A DNA stretch of 23,427 nucleotides, from positions 1 through 23,427 of the IMG/VR virus record IMGVR_UViG_3300040801_002555. One strand, given 5' to 3'. Of this stretch, positions 10,275 to 18,082 are shown in pieces; within the stretch, counting starts at the first letter, position 1; each line of letters starts with the position of its first letter. Under the pieces are notes generated by a model. That model did not search any database, had not been told where the DNA came from, and saw only the letters and a program-made list of their open reading frames with translations. The stretch comes from a virus. A program made the position numbers and the translations under genes.

Positions 10275-10655
10275 TTAAACTCCAAATTGTATATTCAACT
10301 CTAGGTTATCGATCATGTTAAGTTCGATGTAGAGTACACGAGCGCCAACATGTAAAGAATTTTGGTCATAATTTGGTTGAACTTCCATGTTAAGAATTTC
10401 AACGCGCGGATCAAACTCTAAGACTCTTGTTACTTCTGACTCAACAATATTAACTGTTTCTTGATCTAACGGTTCAAACGCCATTTCGGGTATTTGTGTA
10501 CCAAACGTTGGCATCATGACACGCGACCCACGTTTTGTGAAAATGTGGTTCAATAAATCCATTTTTACTAACTCAAGATCGCGGAGTTTGAACGTTTTTC
10601 TTCGTTGAAATTCAAAACTCGAAAATCCTTTGTATAGTCCGCGCGTTATTGCCAT
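10275..10655 (-). CDS. gp25: Baseplate wedge protein gp25-like (GPW/gp25 family)
   Basis: A 126-residue protein with the family hallmarks: N-terminal F-x-L-R-D-x-E-L, then R-G-S-R-V-M-M-P-x-F-G-T-Q-I-P (about residues 42-56), an E-x-E-V-T-R-V-L-x-F-D-P-R-V segment, and a C-terminal beta region. T4 gp25 (132 residues) joins the sheath to the baseplate wedge and is conserved across contractile injection systems. The start ATG at 10655 is preceded by GGGG (10664-10661) with a 5-base spacer. It lies between gp5 (52-base gap) and gp6 (3-base gap) and has its own upstream late box, so it probably begins a gp25-gp6 transcription unit as well as being read through from upstream. Confidence 0.95.
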   Translation of the reverse strand: MAITRGLYKGFSSFEFQRRKTFKLRDLELVKMDLLNHIFTKRGSRVMMPTFGTQIPEMAFEPLDQETVNIVESEVTRVLEFDPRVEILNMEVQPNYDQNSLHVGARVLYIELNMIDNLELNIQFGV

Positions 10656-10679
10656 ACTAACCCCATAGTGCCGTTGGTG

Positions 10680-10687
10680 TATTTATT
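10680..10687 (-). promoter_or_regulatory. Late promoter box before gp25
   Basis: Minus-strand AATAAATA at 10687-10680 matches the late box NATAAATA and lies 24 bases from the gp25 start, in one of the few gaps of the operon. A weak 5-bp hairpin (GGTAA/TTACC) just upstream at the end of gp5 lacks a T-tract and is not a convincing terminator. Confidence 0.6.
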
Positions 10688-10707
10688 GGAGGGTAACTTG
10701 TGTAAAA

Positions 10708-12321
10708 TTACCGCTTCCAATACTGGCCGCGGTAATAAGTTTCACCACGTTCAACACTACCTTTGCCGACTTTCGTATCTTTATAATCGTATTCTGGCGT
10801 ATGTACGTTTGGGTCGGTCAGTGTTTGAGCTTCATTGTTTGGACCGTTGTTGTCAGCTCCTTCAGGGCCTTCTTTCTTCATGAACACACGAGCCCACGGT
10901 TCGTGTTCAGGAACACGAGATGTTAAATATGCCCAATATTCTTTTGCATTTTCAGGAGCCGTCGCCGCGACTGCAGGAAAACTATTCCAATGGACTTGCG
11001 ATGCATTACCCACTATATTCGCACCGCTAGTGAGGTTTAATTGCCCTGATGAAGATAAATGCATCGTCCCCTCTGTTCCAGCATGTAGTGGTCCTGTGGA
11101 GCCGATAAATGTTGATCCTTGTACCCGAACATGCATATCTGCGTCAGACTCAATGCGCGTTTCGTTCTTGGAATGCGTTCGAAACTTTGCTTCTGTGCGA
11201 ATGTTGAAATCCTTTATCGAATGTGCACGAAACTCTCCGTCCGTTCGCATATGGATTCCTTCTCTTGCCTGCATTCGAATAGTTTTATCGGCATAAAAGT
11301 TGATATCACCGCCAGCGTGCGTCGAAACGTTTTTACTGGCATAAATGTCAATATTCCCAACTTGATCAATCTCAATCCACGTTTCGCCACCGGCAGTGTT
11401 AATATAGATTCGCTCGTTTGTATCATCCATCAAAATCTGATGACCTGACGTTGTCCGCAACCGAATCCGACAGTTATCTTTCCTATCATCCATTGAGTAT
11501 GAATGGAAACCAGGCGTTGTCCATGAGTATACGTGTGAGTCATAACTCGTTGTAGTTGTTTCATAGTTATCATCTGGGGTTATCTGACTCTTCGCATATC
11601 CCGGGCCGTCAACTTCGAGTCGCGTTCCGTCTTCTTGTGTTATCGATGTGAATGATGCATTTCCTGGTTCGGTGTCGGCAATAAAGTTTCCTGGGCCATC
11701 GTACTTGCTCTCCGTTTGGATGTTGTTTATTCCAGCGACTTGACGATCAACACCTCGAGTTCTCCATTCCATGTTTGCTCGCGGGTCGTCAGGCGTTCCT
11801 GGTGCATGATTATTACCTACTTTCGTAAAATGGTTTTGTAAATTAGAGTATAATGGTTCGATCGGTTGTTCGTACGTGTCGACAGGGCCGTCTGGTTTAC
11901 CTTTCTCTTCTGTACTCCATAAGAAACGTCCATGGGGCATTGTGTGTGTCATATACTGTGGATGGATGCCGCCTATGTAGAACCGTTTACCTCGGTGTCC
12001 ATCAACACATCCAACCATAACATATGAACCGATTTTAGGAATGTTCCACATCCCATACGCAACAGGTCCTTCGACCTCAGAGTCTTCTGCTCCACGCGTT
12101 CCTGTAGTCGTTACGCCTGCCAAAGGAGAAACAGGGAACGCGAACGGAATGTCTCCTACTTTCTTCGAATACGTGTCCCCCCACGCGGAACATTGCACAC
12201 GGATACGTCCCATTTGTTGTGGATCGTTCGTGTCAATTACTCGACCAATGGTGAACTGTGTTGCTGGACCTTGAGTAAGGTTCTTTTGCATTATTGAACT
12301 TAAATATCCTTGACCAAACAT
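10708..12321 (-). CDS. gp5: Baseplate central spike protein gp5-like, OB fold plus beta-helix needle, no lysozyme
   Basis: A 537-residue protein. Residues ~20-120 form the gp5/VgrG-type OB fold with the typical phrase G-R-V-I-D-T-N-D-P-Q-Q-M-G-R-I-R-V and later P-K-I-G-S-Y-V-M-V-G. Residues ~290-440 are a run of short repeats (I-x-I-D-x-x-G-N-I-D-I-Y-A..., then I-R-M-Q-A, H-M-R-T-D) that fits the trimeric beta-helix needle. The protein should sit at the tip of the tail tube and pierce the outer membrane. T4 gp5 (575 residues) carries a lysozyme domain between OB fold and needle; here I see no E-D-T lysozyme motif, so peptidoglycan degradation must come from elsewhere. The start ATG at 12321 has GGAG 9 bases upstream. 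The last ~100 residues after the needle are Pro/Glu/Asn-rich and not recognised; they may form a cap. It directly follows the hub gene (27-base gap), its expected binding partner. Confidence 0.9.
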   Translation of the reverse strand: MFGQGYLSSIMQKNLTQGPATQFTIGRVIDTNDPQQMGRIRVQCSAWGDTYSKKVGDIPFAFPVSPLAGVTTTGTRGAEDSEVEGPVAYGMWNIPKIGSYVMVGCVDGHRGKRFYIGGIHPQYMTHTMPHGRFLWSTEEKGKPDGPVDTYEQPIEPLYSNLQNHFTKVGNNHAPGTPDDPRANMEWRTRGVDRQVAGINNIQTESKYDGPGNFIADTEPGNASFTSITQEDGTRLEVDGPGYAKSQITPDDNYETTTTSYDSHVYSWTTPGFHSYSMDDRKDNCRIRLRTTSGHQILMDDTNERIYINTAGGETWIEIDQVGNIDIYASKNVSTHAGGDINFYADKTIRMQAREGIHMRTDGEFRAHSIKDFNIRTEAKFRTHSKNETRIESDADMHVRVQGSTFIGSTGPLHAGTEGTMHLSSSGQLNLTSGANIVGNASQVHWNSFPAVAATAPENAKEYWAYLTSRVPEHEPWARVFMKKEGPEGADNNGPNNEAQTLTDPNVHTPEYDYKDTKVGKGSVERGETYYRGQYWKR

Positions 12322-12348
12322 TTATTGGGCTCCATTAGTAGACGGCGT

Positions 12349-14676
12349 TCATGGGGATACGCCTCCGGAATATGTCCATCCTTTAAGATCCATTATTCGA
12401 ATAGTTTTACTACCGATTGACCATTTTATCTTGCCGTCTTTCATTCTTTGGTATATTTCATCTTTAGTTAATCCGTCAGGTACTCTTGTGAAACTTTCAT
12501 CCGACGAACTAGTTGTTCCAGCTTCGGTGCCAGGGCCATTTAATCTTGTCATGCGCTGTTCAACTGTTTCTTCTTCAGTTGGAGCTGGCGTGGTGCTTGG
12601 TTTCGCTTTTGGACGACGTGAAAGAGTTCGCTGGCGTTGTGTTGGAACTGCCGCTGGCGTTGTTGAAGAAGTAGAAGCAGTTGGAGCTGACGTGGTGGCT
12701 GTTGCTGACGTAGCTGGTGTTGTTGGTGAAGGAGTTGTTTCAGAAACAACAGGTTTTGCTGTTGTCGCATCCTCATTATCACATTTGCCAATCTGTGATT
12801 GACCTGCATCAGTAGGCAAGCTATATACTTCAAGCGTCTGCGTAAACTCTCCTTCGTTGAATTCGTGGTCAATTTGCAGCAACATGAACCATCCCTTATA
12901 CCAAAACGACGTGGCATAATCTTGTGCAGCAAATGATACATGATCGTTCGTTTCAGAACTCTCATACTGCCATTCGTGTGGCATGAAAACGTTGATCTTT
13001 ACATACCCAGGAACGTTGTGTCCTTGTGGCATTATCGGCCGCGTACTATTCGGCGCAAGCACGGGTGGTGCAGCTCCAAACCCTATATCTGAGCTTTGTT
13101 GCGTCGTATCCTCTAGAAGTTGTGGGTTGCCACGAATTTTGACTCGAACGCCAATATTTTCCAATGCTGCAATACGATGTAAAATTGCATTATACCCAGC
13201 AGAAGACGAGGGCGAACGTGTATCCCTAAACGCTGGATGTGTTATGCTCATTCCAAGGAACAGAGGTTTTTTGATTGCTCCTTCGCCGTTTGTTAGCTCA
13301 CAAACTCCGTCTGGGCCCTTTTGATCGCCAGGGCCGTCCTTGTTTCCAACACCTGCAACAATAGTATTTGGATTAGTGAACATCGAATTATCTTTCTGCG
13401 ATGTGGGCGCTGATGTTTCAGCACCAAGCATTTGCAAGAATGTTAGACCATACTGCATGTTCAAGTCGAAATCGATAATGTCGATATTCTTTCCTGAGAA
13501 AATATAGTCGAATACTATTCCACGAGATTGTGGATCATTTTCGTCGATTCCTGGTGGATTGGGCGAAAAGTCTTCAACTTTATCGTGTGGAATGAACGTT
13601 CCTTTGTATTGATGAACATAAAACGTTACAAGATATTCACGTTCGCCACGATCATTTCGGTCGATACGAACATCTGAAGCTATCTTATAAATCTTTCGTT
13701 GAGTCGTTGCGATATTGTCTGTAACAGGAAGTTCAGCGTCTTTTAGCACTTGTAGTGATGATTGCATAATTGAGTTGATTATACCTTCAATTGTACCATT
13801 TTCCCCAATTTCGGTAATTACAGAATCACCATCACCTTTCGCTTGTTGTCTAATCGAATCACTCGTTCCTGTTTTGTAATCTTTGTAAGCTGGGTCGATT
13901 TCAATAGCATATCTAACTGGCATAAACTCATTTTCAAAGTCAATTTTCTTATCCCCACCACATGCATTGGCTGATTCAATTAGTTTTTTGCGTTCCTGTA
14001 GATATAGTTCGTTCAGCTTCTTTGTCACAATCTCCATTGCAGCGCCCAATGAGCTCCCTGATGCAATGTCAGCAGAGAATCCATTAGCTATTGCGTTGAC
14101 GTATGGCATCTTACTACCACCATTGACAGCACCAACAAATGATATCGTATATTGCGCCCCTGACGCATCAAATGTTGCTGTGATATCTGTCAAAATGAAC
14201 TGTAGCGGGCGAATTGTGGTTATAACATCCGTTATTCCTTCGTCTGTTATCCCTACAAAGATCGTCTTCAACACGTATACCATCGCGGCTGGATCAATAC
14301 GTAAAGTTTTTGTTACGTTGTTTAGCAGATTAAAAAAGTTTACCCCTTTTGGTTCAACGATAACCATCTCACCATCAACAGCCATTGTGGTCGATACGTT
14401 TGCTTGGTTTGGACCAGGAACTCTGGGTATCATGACTGATGACCATTTAGCGGTGCTAATGTAAAATTCAGCATCAGACGTTCCGTTTATTAAAACGACG
14501 TACAGCCCTTTATGTTTGGATTGTTTAGGGCAAAATTTTTGTTCAGGATGCTCGAACACAGAAAGTTTTGACTCATCAACCAAGTCATTTGCAGTCGACG
14601 TACTATCACATGCTATTAAGATGTGATGGTATGCGTATGTTCTATAGATATCAAGCGGGTTTGGTGGTGATGACAT
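12349..14676 (-). CDS. Probable baseplate hub protein (gp27/gpD-like)
   Basis: A 775-residue protein between gp53 and gp5. The assignment to the hub, the ring that joins tail tube and gp5 spike, rests on position and on two traits I recognise: an early region with an F-I-L-T-D-I-T...Y-T-I-S-F-V-G pattern (residues ~163-187) and a late segment W-F-M-L-L-Q-I-D-H-E-F-N-E-G-E-F-T-Q-T-L-E-V-Y (near residue 600), a phrase shape typical of hub proteins of gp27/gpD type. Length is about twice that of T4 gp27 (391). After residue ~620 follows a ~75-residue linker made mostly of Thr, Ser, Pro and Ala, then a basic R-R-P-K-A-K patch and a short C-terminal domain ending S-I-G-S-K-T-I-R-I-M-D-L-K-G-W-T-Y. 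The ATG overlaps the gp53 stop by one base (TAATG), indicating coupled translation. A tape-measure-linked or other hub component is the main alternative. Confidence 0.7.
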   Translation of the reverse strand: MSSPPNPLDIYRTYAYHHILIACDSTSTANDLVDESKLSVFEHPEQKFCPKQSKHKGLYVVLINGTSDAEFYISTAKWSSVMIPRVPGPNQANVSTTMAVDGEMVIVEPKGVNFFNLLNNVTKTLRIDPAAMVYVLKTIFVGITDEGITDVITTIRPLQFILTDITATFDASGAQYTISFVGAVNGGSKMPYVNAIANGFSADIASGSSLGAAMEIVTKKLNELYLQERKKLIESANACGGDKKIDFENEFMPVRYAIEIDPAYKDYKTGTSDSIRQQAKGDGDSVITEIGENGTIEGIINSIMQSSLQVLKDAELPVTDNIATTQRKIYKIASDVRIDRNDRGEREYLVTFYVHQYKGTFIPHDKVEDFSPNPPGIDENDPQSRGIVFDYIFSGKNIDIIDFDLNMQYGLTFLQMLGAETSAPTSQKDNSMFTNPNTIVAGVGNKDGPGDQKGPDGVCELTNGEGAIKKPLFLGMSITHPAFRDTRSPSSSAGYNAILHRIAALENIGVRVKIRGNPQLLEDTTQQSSDIGFGAAPPVLAPNSTRPIMPQGHNVPGYVKINVFMPHEWQYESSETNDHVSFAAQDYATSFWYKGWFMLLQIDHEFNEGEFTQTLEVYSLPTDAGQSQIGKCDNEDATTAKPVVSETTPSPTTPATSATATTSAPTASTSSTTPAAVPTQRQRTLSRRPKAKPSTTPAPTEEETVEQRMTRLNGPGTEAGTTSSSDESFTRVPDGLTKDEIYQRMKDGKIKWSIGSKTIRIMDLKGWTYSGGVSP

Positions 14677-15035
14677 TATGCTCTCTGTCCGCCAGGGCTC
14701 TTTGTTAGAATATCCAACATCAGACGGCGTTGTGTCGGAAGTCTAATTTCCATCCCTGTTCTAAATTCTGTTTCTATATCAACGATGTTATTATATTGAA
14801 GAACAACCCACATCAAAGAAGTTTGTCCGTACATTTTATACGCGACTAAATCAGGTCGGCGATCTTCGTCTGGAAGCAACAACAATGTTATATCACTATC
14901 GTCTTTAGGTATTTCACGACGCTCCCACCATCCAACACGGCGCGGAAAACGCTCGGTTGTTCCGCCTTGAACGTATCTTGACTTTGCAATATTTGTAACG
15001 TTGTTTGTTCGCGTTGTGCTTGTCTTAACAGCCAT
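14676..15035 (-). CDS. gp53: Baseplate wedge protein gp53-like (LysM-like fold)
   Basis: A 119-residue protein. Residues 60-84 (R-R-P-D-L-V-A-Y-K-M-Y-G-Q-T-S-L-M-W-V-V-L-Q-Y-N-N) reproduce the gp53/LysM-like signature R-P-x-x-L-A-x-x-x-Y-G-x-x-x-L-x-W-V, and the C-terminal G-x-E-I-R-L-P closes the domain. In T4, gp53 clamps neighbouring wedges together during baseplate assembly. T4 gp53 is 196 residues; this shorter form keeps only the core domain plus an N-terminal basic tail. Start and stop overlap with both neighbours by one base (TAATG at each junction), so gp48-like, gp53 and hub are probably translated as a coupled set. GGAGG lies about 6 bases before the start. Confidence 0.85.
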   Translation of the reverse strand: MAVKTSTTRTNNVTNIAKSRYVQGGTTERFPRRVGWWERREIPKDDSDITLLLLPDEDRRPDLVAYKMYGQTSLMWVVLQYNNIVDIETEFRTGMEIRLPTQRRLMLDILTKSPGGQRA

Positions 15036-15724
15036 TAGAATCCTCCCAACATTCCATCTTTGAATTGCTTTAGACTAAAATTAGAATACTCACGCGGCGA
15101 GTGTGTCTCAGCGAGTGTCATATCCAACGTCATTAACGTTGGCATCGGGATAAACGACTCTGCTGTTGGAAAATAATCCGTATCTGACGGATATGGAATA
15201 CTTATGTTCTGTATAACAACAGGAACTCGATGAATATGTGCACGACCTGTTCGATCTTCTCTATCTGGCGAATAAGCTGATAGTAGGAGAACGGCAGGTG
15301 GCGTTCCTAGTAAGTTTGTTCCATACCAATTTGGATCCTCTCTTATTTCTTGGAGAATTTCTCGGCGCCGTTCTTCAGACACTCCTCTGTTGTTAACTCT
15401 ATTAACTTGCGTTTCTCGACGTCTCTGTTGTGATTCTGAGAGGCCGCCCTGTCCAAACTCTGGCATCGTCCATGAACGAAGGCGCCACAGATAAAGCAAG
15501 TTGCGTTCCGCTTCTTCGCGTGTCCTAGATATTAACTTTACCCCCGACAGGTTAAAAGACCTAGCAGTTGAATTAACATACGCAAATATTTGACCAGGAG
15601 CGTGAATCGGATCAACTGTTTTATAATTAACGTTTCTCGTCTCCACAAGATCAGGTGTGGCTTCAAACAGAACGCTCTCGCTTCTGTTTGTGGAATTAAC
15701 TAACTTAACGCGATAATCGCTCAT
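15035..15724 (-). CDS. gp48: Baseplate tail-tube cap protein, gp48/gp54-like
   Basis: A 229-residue protein. The C-terminal third (V-V-I-Q-N-I-S-I-P-Y-P followed by I-P-M-P-T-L-M-T-L-D-M-T-L-A-E-T) has the shape of the T4 gp48/gp54 ending, where the baseplate completes with a cap on which the tail tube polymerises. The middle region contains L-L-Y-L-W-R-L-R-S-W-T-M-P-E-F and G-T-P-P-A-V-L-L-L, as expected for a tube-like beta fold; residues ~104-132 are a polar, Arg-rich insertion. T4 gp48 is 364 and gp54 320 residues, so this is a compact version, and I cannot tell which of the two it replaces. The start at 15724 follows the upstream stop by one base (TGATATG) with GGAG inside the end of the preceding gene. 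Confidence 0.75.
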   Translation of the reverse strand: MSDYRVKLVNSTNRSESVLFEATPDLVETRNVNYKTVDPIHAPGQIFAYVNSTARSFNLSGVKLISRTREEAERNLLYLWRLRSWTMPEFGQGGLSESQQRRRETQVNRVNNRGVSEERRREILQEIREDPNWYGTNLLGTPPAVLLLSAYSPDREDRTGRAHIHRVPVVIQNISIPYPSDTDYFPTAESFIPMPTLMTLDMTLAETHSPREYSNFSLKQFKDGMLGGF

Positions 15725-15725
15725 A

Positions 15726-16352
15726 TCACACAGCTCCCATGCTAATTCGTGTCGCTTCCATTAACTTCTCTGCCACATCACCGTTCCAGCCGGTCGCAAC
15801 TCGAAACGCACCAATGTCGTTAATTAGTGCAGCTGCGCGAGCTTTTGTTGCACTCATCCCCGTGACATCTGACGCATCAGGATTTCGAACACCCGCGCTA
15901 ACGATTTCAAAAGAGTTAAACAAACTTGATACTGACTCCGATAAACGAGTAAAGTCATTGATCTGATCAGAACCAACAACCATCTTCAAATCTGTGTACC
16001 CTTGCTCACCTAACCATTCAGGAATCATCCAAGGATTATTCGGTGCATTCTCTACTATGTTTGCATTAGGAAATAATGTGCGCATGAATGCGACTTTTAT
16101 TTCAAACGGCAGTGGATTTTTGCTAGTTTTTGGGTTAATCTTCCCTGTTGTTTTTAGCGGAAGATCGATGGTGCGTGATGGAATAATGAAGTGATCACCA
16201 CCAACTTGTTCAGCAAGTGCAGTTACTGTGGCAATTAATTTACCATGCCCTCGTGTTGGAGGGTTGTACCGCCCAAACGAAAATATCGCCCACTTTGCTT
16301 GATCTACAAGTTTTGTGTTGTCGTTTTCAAGAAACTTCGTCAAGGTTGCCAT
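15726..16352 (-). CDS. Nucleotidyltransferase-like protein (NMNAT/cytidylyltransferase superfamily)
   Basis: A 208-residue protein with both active-site motifs of the superfamily: G-R-Y-N-P-P-T-R-G-H at residues 27-36 (the HxGH-type motif, first His replaced by Thr) and M-S-A-T-K at 166-170 (the ISTxK-type motif), plus V-V-G-S-D-Q at 126-130. Such enzymes transfer a nucleotide from NTP to a phosphorylated acceptor, for example NMN or nicotinamide derivatives; the acceptor here is unknown. It is the first gene of the baseplate operon, directly behind the late promoter, and its end is translationally linked to the gp48-like gene. The start ATG at 16352 has GGAG about 12 bases upstream; an in-frame TGA lies just before, so no longer version exists. 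NAD salvage or modification of a host or virion component are both possible. Confidence 0.8.
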   Translation of the reverse strand: MATLTKFLENDNTKLVDQAKWAIFSFGRYNPPTRGHGKLIATVTALAEQVGGDHFIIPSRTIDLPLKTTGKINPKTSKNPLPFEIKVAFMRTLFPNANIVENAPNNPWMIPEWLGEQGYTDLKMVVGSDQINDFTRLSESVSSLFNSFEIVSAGVRNPDASDVTGMSATKARAAALINDIGAFRVATGWNGDVAEKLMEATRISMGAV

Positions 16353-16375
16353 TTGTTTGCATCACTCCGCCTATT

Positions 16376-16391
16376 ATAAATGATATTTATG
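16376..16391 (-). promoter_or_regulatory. Late promoter box before the baseplate operon
   Basis: Minus-strand CATAAATA at 16391-16384 matches the late box NATAAATA, 31 bases from the nucleotidyltransferase start. It overlaps a short inverted repeat ATAAAT-GAT-ATTTAT (16376-16390), so the plus strand reads TATAAATG at 16375-16382. Confidence 0.65.
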
Positions 16392-16395
16392 TGTG

Positions 16396-16423
16396 TTGAC
16401 CTTCGTGATTTTTCGCGTATAAT
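16396..16423 (+). promoter_or_regulatory. Sigma70-type promoter for gene 55
   Basis: TTGACC (16396-16401), a 16-base spacer and a perfect TATAAT (16418-16423). It lies 30 bases before the gene 55 start and probably drives early expression by unmodified host RNA polymerase. Its -35 element is four bases from the divergent late box. Confidence 0.8.
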
Positions 16424-16453
16424 GAATCGCACAAATGTGAGGATACCACAGAT

Positions 16454-16957
16454 ATGGCAAAAAAACAAGAAGTGGCACCAAAGCCAACGAAAAAAGTAAA
16501 ATATCTAAACAATAGGGATCTTCTCGCTGAAGTTGTAAAAAGCAAACAACAAGGCAAGATGACCAATGAATTAGCTAAGATGCTGACGTTGCTAACAGCG
16601 AGGTATGGTAAGAAGGGGAACTTCAGCGGGTATACCTATAACGAAGACATGCAAGCATATGCAATGATGATGCTTGTCAGAACATGGAACAGTTTTGACC
16701 CCGAAAAAAGTTCGAACCCCTTTGCTTTCTTCACTCAGTGTATTAAGCATTCGTTTATCCAATACCTAAACCAAGAAAAAAGGCAGAGAACAATTCGTGA
16801 CGAATTGCTCGTTGATAACGGTCTAACTCCATCATATAATTATCAAATGGAGTATGAAGATTCATTGGCTCATGATGAAGAAGATCATGAACAGCACATG
16901 AAAGACGCGAACGCTCTTGAAGAACAACAACAAGAAAACGATCTATTAGAATATTAA
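16454..16957 (+). CDS. gp55: Late-promoter sigma factor gp55-like
   Basis: A 167-residue protein similar to T4 gp55 (185 residues), the small sigma factor that directs host core RNA polymerase to late promoters and works with the sliding clamp. Residues ~58-112 (G-Y-T-Y-N-E-D-M-Q-A-Y-A..., W-N-S-F-D-P-E-K-S-S-N-P-F-A-F-F-T-Q-C-I-K-H-S-F) form the sigma region 2-like core that binds the polymerase and recognises the TATAAATA-type box. The C-terminal part is strongly acidic and Gln-rich and ends N-D-L-L-E-Y; an acidic-hydrophobic tail is where T4 gp55 carries its clamp-binding motif, so the same role is likely here (inference). The start ATG at 16454 has TGAGGA about 10 bases upstream. It leads the recombination gene cluster and sits opposite a late promoter it should itself activate. 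Confidence 0.92.
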   Translation: MAKKQEVAPKPTKKVKYLNNRDLLAEVVKSKQQGKMTNELAKMLTLLTARYGKKGNFSGYTYNEDMQAYAMMMLVRTWNSFDPEKSSNPFAFFTQCIKHSFIQYLNQEKRQRTIRDELLVDNGLTPSYNYQMEYEDSLAHDEEDHEQHMKDANALEEQQQENDLLEY

Positions 16958-16962
16958 TTCAT

Positions 16963-18048
16963 ATGAGCGAAACCAAAACAATAACACAAAGAATCAATAG
17001 GATAGCACTTTTTACTGATATCCATTTTGGTGCGAAATCAAATTCCGAACTTCACAACCAAGACTGTCTGGATTTCGTCGAGTGGTTTTGTTTGCACGTC
17101 AAAAGCGACCCTTATATAGACGCGGTCGCTTTTCTAGGCGATTGGAACGAGAACAGAAGTTCGCTTAATATAGCAACGTTAAATTATTCTTACCGAGGAG
17201 CGAAGCGATTAAACGACCTTGGTATTCCTGTATTTTTTGTAGTGGGAAACCATGACCTATACCACCGACACACTCGCGAAATTCACTCGATTGTCCCATT
17301 CAATGAGTTTGACAACTTTATTGTTATTGAAGAACCAGTCATCGTGAATAATCCTAGAAATGAAGATGTGCTGTTTTGTCCATATTTGTTTCATGATGAA
17401 TACCCAACTCTCGCGGAACATCTTAACATTCCGATTTGGATGGGACACTTCGAATTCAAAGGATTTGAAGTAACGGGATACGGCATGAAGATGCCAACAG
17501 GACCTGATCCAAAAGATTATGCAGGGCCGCGATATATAATGTCTGGTCATTTCCATAAGCGGCAAGCATACGAAGACTGTAATGTCGTGTATATCGGTAA
17601 TGCGTTTCCGTCTAACTTTGGTGATGCTGGCGATTTTAATCGTGGGATGGCTGTATACGATTTCGCTGATAACCGACTAACATTCAAAAACTGGGAACAG
17701 TGCCCCAAATACATTAAAACTTCCTTGACAGATATATTGGACGGTTCTGTTACTATGCATTCCGGTGCGCGCGTCAAGTGTCTAGTTGACGTACCGATAT
17801 CATTCGAAGAAAGTACTGTGTTGAAACAAAGTTTGACAGAGAAGTACAACTTACGTGAATTCACGATGGAAGAGTCTTTGGAGATACGAGAAGTTCTGTA
17901 TGATACAGAAACATCGGTTGACTGGAGCGACACTACCAAACTGGCTAGCGTAGATGAACTCGTAGAACAAATGTTGAATGAGATCAATTCCGATCACTTC
18001 CAAAACGATCTACTGGTTAAAATTTACCAAGGGCTGAAGTCACCCTAA
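16963..18048 (+). CDS. gp47: Recombination nuclease subunit gp47-like (Mre11/SbcD family)
   Basis: A 361-residue metallophosphoesterase with the full Mre11-type motif series: D19-I-H21 (motif I), G-D60-W-N (II), G-N96-H97-D (III), G-H162 (IV) and S-G-H196-F-H198 (V). With gp46 it forms the complex that resects DNA ends for recombination-dependent replication and helps degrade host DNA in T4. T4 gp47 is 339 residues, so the length is normal. The start ATG at 16963 lies 5 bases after the gene 55 stop and lacks a clear Shine-Dalgarno, so translation may depend on coupling to gene 55. Confidence 0.93.
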   Translation: MSETKTITQRINRIALFTDIHFGAKSNSELHNQDCLDFVEWFCLHVKSDPYIDAVAFLGDWNENRSSLNIATLNYSYRGAKRLNDLGIPVFFVVGNHDLYHRHTREIHSIVPFNEFDNFIVIEEPVIVNNPRNEDVLFCPYLFHDEYPTLAEHLNIPIWMGHFEFKGFEVTGYGMKMPTGPDPKDYAGPRYIMSGHFHKRQAYEDCNVVYIGNAFPSNFGDAGDFNRGMAVYDFADNRLTFKNWEQCPKYIKTSLTDILDGSVTMHSGARVKCLVDVPISFEESTVLKQSLTEKYNLREFTMEESLEIREVLYDTETSVDWSDTTKLASVDELVEQMLNEINSDHFQNDLLVKIYQGLKSP

Positions 18049-18061
18049 AAACGACGACTTT

Positions 18062-18082
18062 AAAAAGGGACGAAAAAGGGAC
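18062..18082 (+). repeat. Tandem AAAAAGGGAC repeat in the gp46 leader
   Basis: AAAAAGGGAC occurs at 18062-18071 and 18073-18082, an 11-base period, directly before the ATG of gp46. The second AGGG is only two bases from the start codon, too close for normal use; the first is at a 13-base spacing, somewhat long. The repeat may be a translational control site or a duplicated ribosome binding site. Confidence 0.6.

Noticed and set aside
10697-10712. TTGTGTAAAATTAC present both here and at 21894-21907
   Set aside because: A single 14-base match between two places in a 23-kb AT-rich window is about what chance gives, and the contexts differ (gene end on one strand, leader on the other).
12314-12327. 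AATAAATG before gp5 as a late promoter
   Set aside because: It overlaps the gp5 start codon and ribosome site, so a transcript starting from it would lack the beginning of the gene.
13967-14464. A 165-codon plus-strand frame opposite the hub gene
   Set aside because: Lies fully antisense to a well-supported structural gene, no ribosome site, no recognisable domain.
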